Positions 24,028 to 35,033 of a stretch of 64,000 nucleotides of DNA are shown one piece after another. The position numbers were made by a program, and so were the translations under genes. Source of the DNA: Acanthosoma haemorrhoidale. Its lineage: Eukaryota; Arthropoda; Insecta; Hemiptera; Acanthosomatidae. Position 1 is the stretch's first letter; every line of letters begins with the position of its first letter. The stretch covers positions 99,965,189 through 100,029,188 of the forward strand of contig OV884009.1 in NCBI GenBank assembly GCA_930367205.1, in the 5' to 3' direction. Below the pieces are notes generated by a model. The model did no database searches. It had not been told where the DNA came from and saw only the letters and a list, made by a program, of their open reading frames with translations.

Positions 24028-24320
24028 CTTTCTGACACAGCCACCTATTGGTCATCTGATCTCCCTAACCATTTCCCTGCGTTCACTGCTCGACTGAATT
24101 TATCAGGGGCCCAGTTAATCGGGACCACTTCCCCGTGCTTCTTACAGAATCCATAGCTCTCAAAGTGTCCCTGAAAACATCCCAAGACCTAGACGATGCA
24201 GTGCATTCTTTCACTACTCTGATCCAGAGGTCGGCTTGAGAGGCATCGTCACCCCACAGTCACCCCGAAAATTTGCAATGAAAATTCTTTACCTCTCTCA
24301 AAAACCTTATCCAATCCATG
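24028..24320 (+). pseudogene. Jockey ORF2 linker fragment
   Basis: The bases match 440-835 of the first Jockey element with an internal deletion: ACACAGCCACCTATTGG, CATCCCAAGACCTAGACGATGCAG and TTCACTACTCTGATCCAGAGG (each shortened here) lie in the same order. The region is between endonuclease and RT; nothing else of the element is attached and the frame is broken. Confidence 0.8.
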
Positions 24321-24482
24321 ATTTTTGTATATTTTTGTGTTAACAGTAGGACATCTTTTTCTGTATAATACTTGATAACGTATTGAATTTTTCATCATAC
24401 CAAGTAGTCATTACATTGAGTTTCGATTCACAATCAATTCCATAAACATGTTTTGGGTGTATAATTTGTTCTAATATTTGGT

Positions 24483-24725
24483 CTAGTTATTCCTCATTAT
24501 TGAAAGAAATGTCATTTCTTCTTTTATTAAACGGTTTGGTTGGTGGTCAGGGGCTATAAAAAAGTGTTCGTTACTACAGTTTTGGTCTTGGGAGTGCTGT
24601 GTAGCTACTACAATAATTCCGTCTTCCACGGCTTCTGGATTGAGTTCTTGTAAAATTTGGATGCATTCTTCTGAGACATTAGGTGTTGCTTCTATTAATC
24701 TGTCCATGTCTTCTTCTTTTTCCAT
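24483..24725 (-). CDS. Acidic 80-residue open frame beside a gag relic, unassigned
   Basis: The minus-strand frame opens with ATG and is rich in Glu, Asp and Asn (EKEEDMDRLIEATPN, QHSQDQNCSNEHFF). Its codon composition looks more coding-like than that of neighbouring AT-rich frames, and it lies just downstream of the gag relic on the same strand. It could be the start of the following pol or accessory frame of the same dead retroelement. No conserved domain is recognisable and the frame ends at a normal stop. Treat as hypothetical. Confidence 0.3.
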   Translation of the reverse strand: MEKEEDMDRLIEATPNVSEECIQILQELNPEAVEDGIIVVATQHSQDQNCSNEHFFIAPDHQPNRLIKEEMTFLSIMRNN

Positions 24726-24779
24726 ATCGTTCTAGAAAGGTCATGTGATGATTTTATTTTATTATCTTTAGTAGGTTAA

Positions 24780-25810
24780 TGTTCATGTCTTACAAGAGTT
24801 TCTTTCATTAATTTTAGTCGATGTTGGGGGCAAGTTTTGGTTTGCCTTGTCCTAAAAAAATGTTCAAGTTTGTCCTCCAAGTCTTTAACTCTCTGTTTCA
24901 ATGTTTTGTTCTCTTGTTCTAGTGGGCGAAGTTCGTCTTCTAAGTGATGCACTCCGTTACTTCAAACAGTTCGCATTGACACAGTGTTTTGTGAATGTGG
25001 ATTGAGATGGTAATGATGTTTGCTTAGGTCTTTGAAACTTAAGTCGTTGTTGATTATTTGTAAAGTTCTGTCGGGGTTCATAACGTTGCTGATAGTTATT
25101 GCTATGTTGAAAGTCATTGTTTTGTTGAACATTATGTCAATAGTTATTTTGGTAATTATTGCGATGTTGAAAGTCATTGTTTTGTTGAAAATTATGTCTA
25201 TAGTTGTTTTGGTACTGTCGGGGTTGAAATTGTTGCCAATTATAGTCATTTTTCCTATAATTGTTTTGTCTGAAGTTTTGTCTAGGTCTAGACTGTTGTT
25301 AGTGTTTCCTTGAGGATACATGTCTTCCATTATAATCCTACAGTTATTATACAAAACGTTTTTCATTTGTATCAGGTCGTTAATAATAAGATGGTTGAGT
25401 GCATCCTCAAGTCTTGATGGTAAATTTCTAAGAACATTGTCTACAATTAGTACCTTTTGTGATAATATTAGTTGTTGTTTATTACAGATAGAGGTGTCAA
25501 TTATTATACGGTTCTGAATTAGAGAGTTTGATGTGGGATGATTCTGTTAATATAGTCAGTTTTGGGTGTTCGTTTCTGTACATATGAATCTGAGAGATTT
25601 CATGTTGTAGGTGTGATGTTTTCCGACTGTCCTTAAAGTGATTTTCTAAATGTAATTTTATGTATTCTGTTAGTGATTGTTTCGTTACATACTGTCGAAT
25701 ATATTTTTTCTAGTGGTTAAATGAATGTTATTAAATTAGTCAGGTCACCATTATAGTGTGGAAGGTATCCATAGTCTTCTTTAGTCATGTGATAGTCGTT
25801 AAGAGCCATT
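24780..25810 (-). pseudogene. Errantivirus-like gag relic
   Basis: Read on the minus strand, an ATG at 25810 starts MALNDYHMTKEDYG, then LPHYNGDLTNLITF followed by a stop. Out-of-frame continuations reach NLPSRLEDALNHLIINDLIQ (about 25440-25370), a capsid-like segment resembling insect errantiviral Gag. A Gln/Asn-rich region follows, including two copies of a 60-bp unit, then a coiled-coil-like LEDELRPLEQENKTLKQRV near 24920-24865. Several stops and frameshifts interrupt it. Gag would form the capsid of the particle. The family call rests on segment order and composition rather than a conserved motif. Confidence 0.6.
25091..25215. repeat. 60-bp tandem repeat, two units
   Basis: Units 25091-25150 and 25151-25210 share ATGTTGAAAGTCATTGTTTT and the following ATTATGTC word with few differences. 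On the minus strand they encode a Gln/Asn-rich repeat within the gag relic. Confidence 0.85.
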
Positions 25811-25999
25811 TATGATTCGTAAGTTTATCTGTTTCTATCTAAAATATCTCTTTAATAAAACAAAATATTAATAAAATTACACTGTATGCAAAAATAATAC
25901 CTTAAAGTCTTTTTTATTGCTGTTAACGAAGTCTTCCGTGTGGTCTATATTGAATGTATTGTTTCTGTATAACTTATAATAAATAAGCTCACCGTTTTG

Positions 26000-26265
26000 A
26001 AGTAGGTAGGCCCAGAAGGTTGGTTTGGCACATGCCGACCTTCTTCGTAGGCTCTCCGTTTCTCGTCTACTCTCACCTCGGCCGATGTCCTGTCTTCCAC
26101 TCGCATTTCCAGGAGGAGTGTCCAATCCAGTTACAGGTGTAGCATACGACATCCTCAGTCTTAGGAGTCGTAGGGCGAAACAGCTTCCTTGGAGTATCAG
26201 GCGGTGTCCAACATGTAGATGGAGGGGGGGGGGTAAGCTAAGCTGCATCTGTGCCAGCTCTTCTT
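26000..26265 (-). pseudogene. Retroelement nucleocapsid (CCHC zinc-knuckle) relic
   Basis: One minus-strand frame reads PRKLFRPTTPKTEDVVCYTC followed by NWIGHSSWKCEWK. The spacing C-X2-C-X4-H-X4-C is a complete retroviral-type zinc knuckle of the nucleic-acid-binding part of Gag. A basic, proline-rich lead-in supports this. Stops follow shortly after the knuckle, and the run of nine or more G near 26225 is a likely frameshift site. It lies upstream of the gag relic on the same strand but has a different style, so it probably belongs to a different element. Confidence 0.65.
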
Positions 26266-26299
26266 TAATAAAAAAGAACTTGAATTTCCTTGACAAAGG

Positions 26300-27328
26300 G
26301 TGTCTCTGCAGTCATTATTTGCGGTGGGCACCAGAAAACTATGGGGTCTGCTCCTTCCACTTTAAGATTACACTCTGGGAGTTTCATAACAAGTGCACTT
26401 ATTTGTGTTTGTCAATTGTCTGATGAGTGATTCCGTAAACCAATTCTGCGTCTTTATCTATGCTCTGGGTTTCCGAAACCTTTATCGATGGCTCTGGAAT
26501 ATACTGGTGTTCTTCAGTGGGCGTCCTCCTGTTTAACCCCACTTCTGATCAGGGAGAATGTGGTTTCAGAAATAGCCGGGTTGGGATTTATAATAGAAAC
26601 ACTGTTTGGAATGATTGATATGACTACTTAATGAACTATAAACAGTAGCGTAAGAGCGAGCTCCCTCAAAGGGTCTGTACACCAAGAGTGCCCCAACCAG
26701 AGTGAATCCACTTTACCTTCAACAGACCATCTTAGTTTGTGGCCGTCCAGATGACGCTGGCAGCGTATTCCTGCATATCCGGCTCTGTTTATTGGTCCAG
26801 GTTGCTACGCGCACACACATACACATATACATGTATATTAGTTTATTATTAGTGTGAATCTATAGTAACTTGGTATTATTTTATAAAAATAAATAAATTT
26901 CAAGTAGTTAATATGCTGGAGGGCTTGGATCTGAAACTTTGTCTTTCAATTTGCTTATTGCGTATTTAACCATAGGACACAACACCTTCAAAATCGAAAC
27001 TTGAACTATTATAAAACTTTTCATCCATAGATAGTTCACTTTAGTCACAACAAGTGTAGCAAACTTTTAATAAGGGGTGTCAGGATCTTGAATTTGTCAC
27101 CCTTCTTAATACGATCCAAACTATTTATTTTATACTACTAATTATTTTTCACGGGGTCAATTTTATTTTTAGTGCTATTGGGACGTCAATTGTAAAATTG
27201 TAACTAACACGTAACAAATTTAGCCATTTAAACAAAACACGGTGGCAATGACGGTTTTAATGTCGTTGTAGTAATTGCGGTTGAAAAAAAAAAAACGAAA
27301 ATACAAATCACACCTTATTAAGACAGGA
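26300..27328. other. Intergenic stretch, no gene seen
   Basis: Mixed composition to about 26800, then AT-rich. Nothing recognisable. Confidence 0.45.
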
Positions 27329-27330
27329 CT

Positions 27331-27465
27331 CTGGGCTGTTGTATAAATATTGTATAAATGAGCGAGTGAATGATGAATTGTAAATATGGTAAGAATGAGA
27401 ACAATTATCTCAATTACTTATTTCCTAATAAGGCAGATTGTAATTTTTGTACAATAAAGAAGTTA
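27331..27465 (+). mobile_element. Jockey 3' terminal fragment
   Basis: Matches the last about 135 bp of the Jockey 3'UTR (TGAATGATGAATTGTAAATATGG word shortened, then AAGGCAGATTGTAAT and CAATAAAGAAG). It is a strongly 5'-truncated copy in plus orientation. Confidence 0.82.
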
Positions 27466-27469
27466 TAAT

Positions 27470-28305
27470 TAAAATATCGTTTAATTGATATCTTCATAAA
27501 AATTATGAATGAAATATTTTTGTTTTGATACTAATACTTAATACTTAATTAATTAATGATGCTTATGTTTTGTAGAGATATTGCTATCTCTATAAAAAAT
27601 TAAATGACAGCATAAAACAGCTTCGTACCCTTCTGAAAAGAAAAGCTTACTTTTTGAGTTAGCTACAAACTTTAAATGGAAAAAACGTTTCAGTTTGAAG
27701 GCCAATTTCCAAAAATTCAGTGACAGTGAAATTTCCGAGGATAAACTAAATACGGATTGGCCATATTTATCCAATACGGACTAATATCACTCGACAAGGC
27801 TGTGTGGAGATTTACATTTGTAGTGCTGTCTTCGGCATCAGGGATTGCCCATAAACCATCAAATGCTTTTTTATGCGCCTCGCTCTCCCCTGCCCACCAT
27901 AGTTTTGGAAAATACAAGTTTTATTGACAACATGTATCAATGGTAATTTATAAGTAACGGTTTGATAAAGCCTAAAACTCCTAGTAATGGATAAAACATG
28001 TAGATAATTAAATATGAGAATAAGTTCTCGTTATAGTGTATTTATGGGTACTTCAAACACAAATATTTTGCTCCTTAATTGTTGGCACTTTGTGACTAAA
28101 CATTGAAGGAATATAAACCTTAGATATAATTAATCGGAAACTATGTACAGTCATGTTTAGTGCGACGTATCTCAAAAATCCCTTAGCAGGTACATTGTTT
28201 CTTATTCATTTCATACAAAGAGTAAACAACAAACTGACACCAAATATTTACATACGTTAATCAAGGAAATTCATTATTTAATTATAAAATAACGCTACTA
28301 GGTAC
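27470..28305. other. AT-rich intergenic stretch, no gene seen
   Basis: No supported feature. Confidence 0.45.
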
Positions 28306-28309
28306 ATTT

Positions 28310-28650
28310 TGTAGAGCCCCAGAGATCGTCGTCTGCATGAAAGTGGTCCCTTCCAAGGATGTGCTAGCTTTAGCGAGACGAAGACAGAGAATCCCACTAG
28401 GAAAGTGTGGGGTATGACTACGCCGGAATAAAGCAAGCAAGCATAAGAAACAGAGGTTCAGAGATAATTAAATAAGAAAGCCCTGGTTCGAGTAGAGTAA
28501 GAAGCGCTGTTCCGACTGTTTGAAAAAGCTAAGAATTTCTGCCTTATATAAGCAGGTAATTTCCTGCCTACAGCGAATGAGAAAGCTTTTTATTTCGGCC
28601 AATCCTGTGACTGTTTGGCCAATCAGGGGGCTACTACACTCAGGCCCCTT
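28310..28650 (-). mobile_element. Family-1 LTR fragment, diverged
   Basis: The words GTGCTAGCTTTAGCGAGACG, AATCCCACTAGGAAAGTGTG and ACGCCGGA occur in the same order and spacing as in solo LTR copies A and C. A TATATAAG on the minus strand near 28552 and CCAATCA-type boxes follow at the expected distance. The two LTR ends are not recognisable, so boundaries are approximate and this is an older fragment of the same family. Confidence 0.65.
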
Positions 28651-28959
28651 GCGAGCTCCGGCCATGTCGGGATCGTGAACTGGTCCACTCTCTCTACACA
28701 GATGCCGAAGATTTATTGATAAAAATATGGGAAGGTAGGTGGGTGTTTTATGACCCGTTAGGAGGGTAACATCTATTTGTTTGTGGTAAAGAGGTTGCCA
28801 GAACACATGTTGTATAATAATGGCTGTATTTTTTGTCACAATATCAAATATCTCAAATACGTCTCTTAGATGTGTAAGGTCTAAGGACTGACTGGCTGAT
28901 GGATGTAAAGACATTTTGATTGAAACAGTGGAACCCTAAAATCCGTATGTAATCATGTA

Positions 28960-29025
28960 CAAAAGAAATTGGACCCGTATCACCATAGTTACTTGTCAGA
29001 CTCGCTAACCATTAGGCCAATGAGA
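28960..29025 (-). ncRNA. tRNA-like sequence, degenerate
   Basis: On the minus strand TGGCCTAATGG (29019-29009) fits an RNA polymerase III A box and is followed by TTAGCGAGTCTGA, as in many tRNA-derived SINEs. The B box (GGGTCCAATTT) is degenerate. Likely a decayed tRNA-derived sequence rather than a functional tRNA. Confidence 0.35.
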
Positions 29026-29045
29026 TCTCAATGAGTTGTTCTTTT

Positions 29046-29303
29046 CTAGGAGGTTTCAAAACGGTTTCCTATCACAATGGCTTCTTGATTGACATTGAGC
29101 ATCACTGTTCTTTTTCCATTGACTGCCATTTGATCTACGGTATTTCGTTTTCTATTCGTTCTAAAATATCTATTGTAATAGTCCTTATAAAAAGTAGCAG
29201 TTGCATTGACGCTACTGTGTTCAATAATTATTAGAAAAGGAAAAAAGAAAGCTGCAAGCCAAAGAATTATAGGGTTTGTGCACATAGGACAGTGATAGCT
29301 CAT
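29046..29303 (-). CDS. 85-residue open frame with secretory-peptide look, unassigned
   Basis: An ATG at 29303 (or the internal ATG at residue 7) starts a frame with a strongly hydrophobic stretch, IILWLAAFFFPFLIII, ending in HSSVNA, which would suit signal-peptide cleavage. The remainder is hydrophilic and has two basic processing-type sites, NRKR and NGKR, the latter of the Gly-Lys-Arg amidation kind. The frame ends at TAG (29048-29046). I do not recognise the family. The upstream end overlaps a tRNA-like sequence on the other strand and no splice context is clear, so it may be chance. Confidence 0.3.
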   Translation of the reverse strand: MSYHCPMCTNPIILWLAAFFFPFLIIIEHSSVNATATFYKDYYNRYFRTNRKRNTVDQMAVNGKRTVMLNVNQEAIVIGNRFETS

Positions 29304-29370
29304 TAGAAAAACTACTCCAGAGCAGCATCCCTGAAATCGGGAGCTCCCGGGTTCAATCCCGGTCCTGTCA
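29288..29370 (+). ncRNA. tRNA-like sequence with Pol III boxes and T-run
   Basis: GACAG and CTGTC can pair as an acceptor stem. TAGCTCATTAG is A-box-like and GGTTCAATCCC is a full B-box match, and a TTTTTT run follows at 29372-29377. Anticodon and T-arm geometry are imperfect (the T loop appears one base short), so this is more likely a tRNA pseudogene or the head of a tRNA-derived SINE than an active tRNA. No isotype is assigned. Confidence 0.5.
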
Positions 29371-29379
29371 ATTTTTTAT

Positions 29380-31795
29380 TCTTCAATAGCGCTTCCATTC
29401 TAAAAGTAGATACTCTTCATTACTGCCTTATCATAAGGTTTATGTTATTTGAAGCTAAAAATGATGTAATCGTTTAACAATCTCCACAAGTTTATTAGTA
29501 TAAGCGAAAAATATCAAAGCACATAATCAATCGCAGATAATATAATAATAAAGCTTAAAGTTAAAAAAACAACTTAAAAATAGACATTATATTATAATAT
29601 ATTAGTTTTCTGAATAGTGAAATAATAAATTGAATAAATACCTAACTTTGACTTTATAGTCTAATAAAAGTAATTGCTAATAGATATTATGTACAGCCAA
29701 TGATTTAGCACTAATAAAGAGATGTACGATTATTTCTATATATTTTTAAACATTCTCTGTACTTTCTAGAAGTGACGGAATTGTTTTTACTATTTACTGA
29801 TATTACTGTTAATGTTAAAAAATGTGGTTATGCACCAGCAATTTGCTCTAGCGTAGTAATTTTCTCGTAAGGATTCAGTTGAGTCCACCAGGAGCTTCAA
29901 AAAAGTCTTTTCTAATAACTTAAAACTTGTGTAATAGACTACTTCCGAGTTTAGTGAGGTACTGTCAGTAATACGATTATTCTCGTACTCTTTATTCAGA
30001 TTTTATGTACTCGGTATCATAATTCGGTTATGCCTCTGTCTACTAGACTGTGCACTACACAACGTATTCATTAATTAACAACAATATCTAATTGATCAAT
30101 TTATTTTACACAATTTATTAATTCATGTTACAACATGATTCAGTACAATCATTATTGAGTACAGTAAAATATTCTTCTAAACTGTATGAAAATATTCAAA
30201 TTATTAGTCAATAGACGTATGAAAGAGCTTCAGGTGGATAGGTAAACTGAAACCCCTTTCAAAAAGAACAGCTTAGTTCAGAAAAGAAAAAACAAGGGGA
30301 AAACCTGTACATTACTTAAAAGGAAGATTTTTCACGGGGAAACTTGTTCCCCCGCAAACGTGACTATTGTACACAAGCGGTGGCTCTTTTGTCTGCTTTG
30401 GAAGTCAAGACGCTTTCTCAAATGACGACTACTTGTATGTACCATATAATGTAAAATAGCTCCCTCATGTCGAGACAAATGTTTTGATTATATTTTTTAC
30501 ATAATCATATGTCTCCTAGAAGACACAATATACATAATATAAACGTAGAAAGCAAACTTTTGTGTTCTTATTTATCGTTACCAATTGTTAACACTCAACA
30601 TATGAGCTGTGTTCACGCCATCGCGACGTCATTTTGGGTCAATCACATGCCACCTGGTAAAGTTTAGAGTGGTGATGACAAACCTAATCGAGGTCTGAGT
30701 CACCTGTGAGTAGCCGTCTTGTCGCCGTAATAAAACCTCATTAATGATACATATCGGGAGCCTTATTCGCGAGGTTTTGTTTTCCCGTTGTATTATCTTG
30801 TTATTATAGAACTTAAAGGTGGTGTCAAGTGGTCATGTGCTGAGCCCATCTTTTATTCAAAAGATATTTTCATGAAACAATGAGACTTTGTACGAAAAGT
30901 TTAGTTTTTCACATTATTCCAGTCTGCAGCTGGCACCCAGATCTTGGATGGGCATTTTTTTTAATTAGAGCATATAATTAAAAAACCCTTTAAGAAAAAC
31001 TAATATAATAGTCATAGATAGATCAACTTATAAGAAACAAAAACAACAATATAAAGAAGTGTGTACATTAGCACTAGCAGTGCTTTGTTATGGAGTGATC
31101 TGGGTTGTTATAACCTAATGTAGGTAATGGGTGCAGATATATGGGCTAAGTAAGTTATATAGTTATATAGATCGTGCATTGTATATTAATAAACTGTATA
31201 AAAGGAATGCTAAAATGATATTGCAAATGAACAAAATGATATATTTATTCAGGGTAAATGTTTATAGTAAAAAAAAAGTGTTTATGAGCCGAATCGTGGT
31301 AGAATCTTGTTAGTTTGTAAGTAAATCATGCCTATTGGTTCTGAAAAAATCATAAGGTAAAATAAATATAAATGTAAGTATTGAATAATGGGGAGTAGTA
31401 AAATTAAAAGTAGTTAGTAAAAGGCTGAAGGCTGATATCGTGAGGGTGATTCATAGATTCTTGTTGATAGGTTACTTTTAGTAATGTTGAAAGCATATCT
31501 TTTACTGGCGATAATAAAGTGGTTGGCAAACTCATTCCCCTTGCTCTCTCTCATCCCACTTGGCTGAAGTGGTTTATTCACTCATGCTCATGAGTATCTA
31601 ATAAAGTTCGTAATTAACAGCTCTTTTCTCCTCTATGGTTTTTCACTTACTCTCATCTGTCCAAAGGGTAAGTCTGTCTATATCAAGGGCTTAGGGCAGA
31701 GAACTGACGTAGTTCCTGCTATCTCCCCTAGGGAACAACACCAGAACAAGCTAATGAGTATTGCTGCTGGAGAGGTTTAATGATGAATAAGGCTT
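29380..31795. other. AT-rich intergenic stretch, no gene seen
   Basis: No domain, repeat end or RNA gene is supported. Less AT-rich patches at about 30600-30780 and 31530-31780 are unassigned; the second may be the 3'UTR of the RT relic that follows on the minus strand. Confidence 0.45.
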
Positions 31796-31799
31796 TTCA

Positions 31800-32200
31800 C
31801 TTCAACTTACCTCCGAGTCCCACCAAGAAGAAACCCTCCCCCTACACCGCATAGGCTGGGAAAATGAGGGAGTGTACAAGGATTTGACCTGTAGACTCGA
31901 GGAGCTGATGACTAGAGCGATAGAATAGTATTGGGTTCCTATTGACCAACGGGGAATTTGGGAAATCAGTTGGTTCCAGGAGAGGGTTTCATCAAGGGTT
32001 ATCCCTAGATGTTTGGTGGTGGAGCAGAAAGTCATATGATGGTCATTAAGAGTTAAAGCAGGAAAACCGGTAATGAATCTAAAGAGTAAACTGTATTCTA
32101 GGCAAACTGTGTGAGTTTCAACTTCGTTTAGCGTTAGTTTATTCCTGTTTTGCCAGACACTGACCCTTTCTTGGTCTCTCTGAATCTTGACAAACACACA
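31800..32200 (-). pseudogene. Non-LTR RT thumb-region relic of a second family
   Basis: The minus-strand frame (131 codons) reads QRDQERVSVWQNRNKLTLN, then TKHLGITLDETLSWNQ, then LYTPSFSQ. This is the post-catalytic region of Jockey/CR1-like RTs: the W..N.L.LN block followed by the LGI.LD..L.W block. The sequence differs throughout from the dominant Jockey family here, so it represents a separate family. The palm and YADD/FADD box, ORF start and tail are all missing. The coding frame is otherwise clean, which suggests moderate age. Confidence 0.68.
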
Positions 32201-32204
32201 TAAT

Positions 32205-32708
32205 AAATCGGAAGGCAGGGAGGGTAAATATATTTGGGAGAAGCTAGCGTAAAAGTGATGGGAACAATGATGAATCGATTTGTGGAGATAATTTAGAGAT
32301 TCAAGACGCTGGGAAGACTCAATTTTGAAGGGGTTACAGATATGGAGAAGAAAAGGTAGGTTAACTAGAAGTCACATACACAATAATAGCGGACAAATTA
32401 TTGGAAAATCGACTGATATTAAAACCCATTATTTAGTCAAGAAGACGCCTGCTTCTTGTTCAAGTCCGTCTGTCTGTCAGAGTTCATAAAAATAATTCAA
32501 TCTACAAAACCTCGGATTAAAATGTTAGTTAAAAGGCAATAACGGGAAATATGAGGGTGGAAAATAAGCTTAAAAACATATTCAAAATTTGGAGTTTTGT
32601 TGAGTTTCAGCTCTAAAGCTACATTTTTACCGCAAATAAATTCTAGGCTACTTGTTTTAAATAATGCTTCAAAAATAGATAGTTAGTATAGCTGATATAA
32701 CTTTTCTT
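32205..32708. other. Intergenic stretch, nothing seen
   Basis: Ends with the left copy (32709-32722) of the Jockey target-site duplication. Confidence 0.5.
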
Positions 32709-32722
32709 TTATACAAAATACT
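32709..32722. repeat. 14-bp target-site duplication, left copy
   Basis: TTATACAAAATACT is identical at 40012-40025 and brackets the minus-strand Jockey insertion, as expected for target-primed reverse transcription. Confidence 0.95.
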
Positions 32723-32806
32723 CTTTATATACTCTTTATTGGGCTATAATTACAATCTTCCTTTTATAAGGCAATCAGTAATTGCGATAAACGCTCTCAT
32801 TCATAC

Positions 32807-33095
32807 TGTAACGGCCTTATTGATCGCTGAGGTTTCGTCCGTCCAGTGCTGACGAATTAACTTAACCTTAACGGGATGAAGGTATTTACTGATGCTTGTG
32901 TGTGAGATTGTGTTTGTTGTAGATAGTCAAGTGCCGAGTGTGGAGATAGAAGGACTTGAGAAAAATCTCTCTCTCAGTTTTTATAGTGTTGTATTTTGTT
33001 TCTGTTAAAACTAAATAAAGAAGTGTTCCTTAGCAGTGGATGTCAATATAGTTAAATTTTATTACCCTGAACCTAACCTAAAATACTACAGTACA
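32807..33095 (+). repeat. 5' LTR of nested gypsy element
   Basis: 289 bp, TG...CA. It contains a TTTTTATAG-like stretch and CTAAATAAAG, usable as TATA and poly(A) signals. Its pair is at 37737-38025. Confidence 0.95.
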
Positions 33096-33099
33096 TAAA

Positions 33100-33118
33100 T
33101 GGCGCCCCGAACTCGGAC
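33100..33118 (+). promoter_or_regulatory. Primer-binding site
   Basis: TGGCGCCCCGAACTCGGAC begins with TGG and lies four bases after the LTR, as expected for annealing to a tRNA 3' CCA end. I do not assign the tRNA. Confidence 0.8.
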
Positions 33119-33295
33119 ATATTGATGATTGATAACGTACTCAATTTCATTGCTAAAAATTACTTTTATTTAGACCATATTTCTACAGAAATGATAATTA
33201 ATTAGTACGAATGATAAGTACTTAGAATAGAATACTGTTCATGTTTGTTTCTGCTGATTACCATTACAAGAGGAATAACGTAATTAATTATCGTC

Positions 33296-34495
33296 ATGAG
33301 TGATCCAGAAAGGTTATTATTAGAGAGGGAGGATATGTTTGCTGCTGTGTAGTCGATTTTTGAGAGGTCTAAAAAGTTAAGTGCCGATACCGTAATAAAC
33401 TTTAAGCCGTTCTATGAACGGTTAAGTAAATATGAAGCCCTTTTTGATGAAATACAGTCGAAGATTACGGATTATAATGTGACGGTTAAACAACCAAAGG
33501 AAAAGATAAACACTTCTTCAGTACAGATCTCCTTTATGGAACTAATCGATACAGTTAAAGGTAATTATTATAAAGCGGTGCAAGCGAGCAGCCCTCCTGA
33601 ACTACAACCAGTCATGGCTCATAAGGCGTGCCACTTTGTTCCTCAGGAACTTCCAAAAATTGATCTTCCGCTGTTCACGGGTAAATTGGAAGAATGGAGT
33701 GCTTTCTATTCTCTTTTTGACTCTATGGTTCACAGAGAAAATTCCTTATCTACCATAAGGAAATTCCATTACTTACGTAGTTGTTTACGTGAGGAGGCTT
33801 TATCTCTTGTTTCTGGATTTGTGCTAGATGAAAGGAATTACACTCTGGCTTACGACACTCTTGTTTCACGATATCAAAATAGGAGACGTCTGGCCAGATT
33901 TTATATAAAGAAGGTAATGGACTTTGTGCCACTGAATAATTCATCGTCTACCGATTTGCAGACATTTTTATCGGAGCATGAAAATAACTTTTCTGCTCTA
34001 TCGGCTCTTGGCATAGAGGACATGGGTGATTTTATTAAATTACACATGACCCTCTCTAATTTAGATCCCGGCACCAGGAGAGCATTTGAGGAGCGATACA
34101 ACTCCAAAGAAATTCCGTCATATCGAGAATTAATTGATTTTGTCACAGATCGGTGCAGAGTTTTCGAGATGATGGCTCATGAGGGCAGAGAACAAAACAC
34201 AAGAGCTAAAGATAAATCGAGATCTCCGAACACCACTAGGCGCGGAAGCGGTTCAAATTGCAAATGATTATCTAGTATCTCACAAATAAAATGTGAAGAT
34301 TCATGCGATAATAAGACTACAAAGCAGTTAGATCGAACAGACCGGAAACTAAAGTGTTGGAATTGTGGGGGACCTCACGTTTATTCCCGATGCTCTCTAC
34401 CACGAAAACAGTTTTGTTATCGCTGCGGAACCTCTGGGGTATCTATCGATACATGTCCTCGGTGTCAGGAAAACTACCAAGGGGATCGGAAGTAA
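33296..34495 (+). pseudogene. gag: gag with DUF1759-like domain and zinc knuckle, two internal stops
   Basis: ATG at 33296 opens the frame. TAG at 33350-33352 and TGA at 34265-34267 interrupt it before TAA at 34493. The central part (from about residue 120) has LPKIDLPLFTGKLEEWSAF, VHRENSLSTIRKFHYLRS, and NYTLAYDTLVSRYQNRR. I recognise this as the DUF1759 pattern best known from BEL/Pao-type Gag. After the second stop, CWNCGGPHVYSRC is a zinc knuckle, followed by a second, degenerate one (CYRCGTSGVSIDTC, lacking the His). Gag packages the RNA in virus-like particles. Both stops would need readthrough or are inactivating mutations. Confidence 0.85.
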
Positions 34496-35031
34496 GGGTC
34501 ATTCCCATTCCCATAATCTCAGTTGACCCAGTTACCATGTCACTTTCTACCGAACCTAATACCGTACCGTCGACATCGTCACATAAAATCTATAAGCAAT
34601 TATATGTGGCTGTGAAATTAGGGAAACGTGGCCAGTGTGGTGAACGCACATACTTGGCTCTTTTTGACTCCGGCGCTACAATATCCTTGGTTGGGCCAGA
34701 AGGGGTGAAAATCTTTAGCCAATTGGGGTATGTCGCAGAGTCTGTACCGGAATCCGAGGTCTATGTCGCTGATGGAAGTAAACATGTAGTGAATCAGCGA
34801 TATATTGTGCCGATTACCGTAGAAGAGAGAACTTTCCACACCAAATTCTATGTACTAGTCCCGCTTCCGTTTTCTTTTATTTTGGGGCTAGACTTTCTAT
34901 CGAATTGTAATATGTGCACGTACTTCCAGGAAGAAACCTGGTGGTTTCACGATGAACCTAAACGTCGATATCGCTTTTGCCGTGAGATTGCATTGAAAGA
35001 CGGTGAGACTCCCCAGGCCTATGCGGTATAG
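34354..35031 (+). CDS. pol: pol protease segment
   Basis: The frame is one base back (-1) from gag and overlaps the gag zinc-knuckle region by at least 140 bases, as for -1 frameshift expression of pol. The aspartic protease motif is YLALFDSGATISLVG (near 34654-34698) and the flap/second half ends in FSFILGLDFLS. It would mature Gag and Pol. The frame terminates at TAG (35029-35031), directly before the RT frame, which is again shifted by -1. The real start of the Pol polyprotein is the frameshift site, so the ATG given is only the first in frame. Confidence 0.85.
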   Translation: MLELWGTSRLFPMLSTTKTVLLSLRNLWGIYRYMSSVSGKLPRGSEVRVIPIPIISVDPVTMSLSTEPNTVPSTSSHKIYKQLYVAVKLGKRGQCGERTYLALFDSGATISLVGPEGVKIFSQLGYVAESVPESEVYVADGSKHVVNQRYIVPITVEERTFHTKFYVLVPLPFSFILGLDFLSNCNMCTYFQEETWWFHDEPKRRYRFCREIALKDGETPQAYAV

Positions 35032-35033
35032 GC

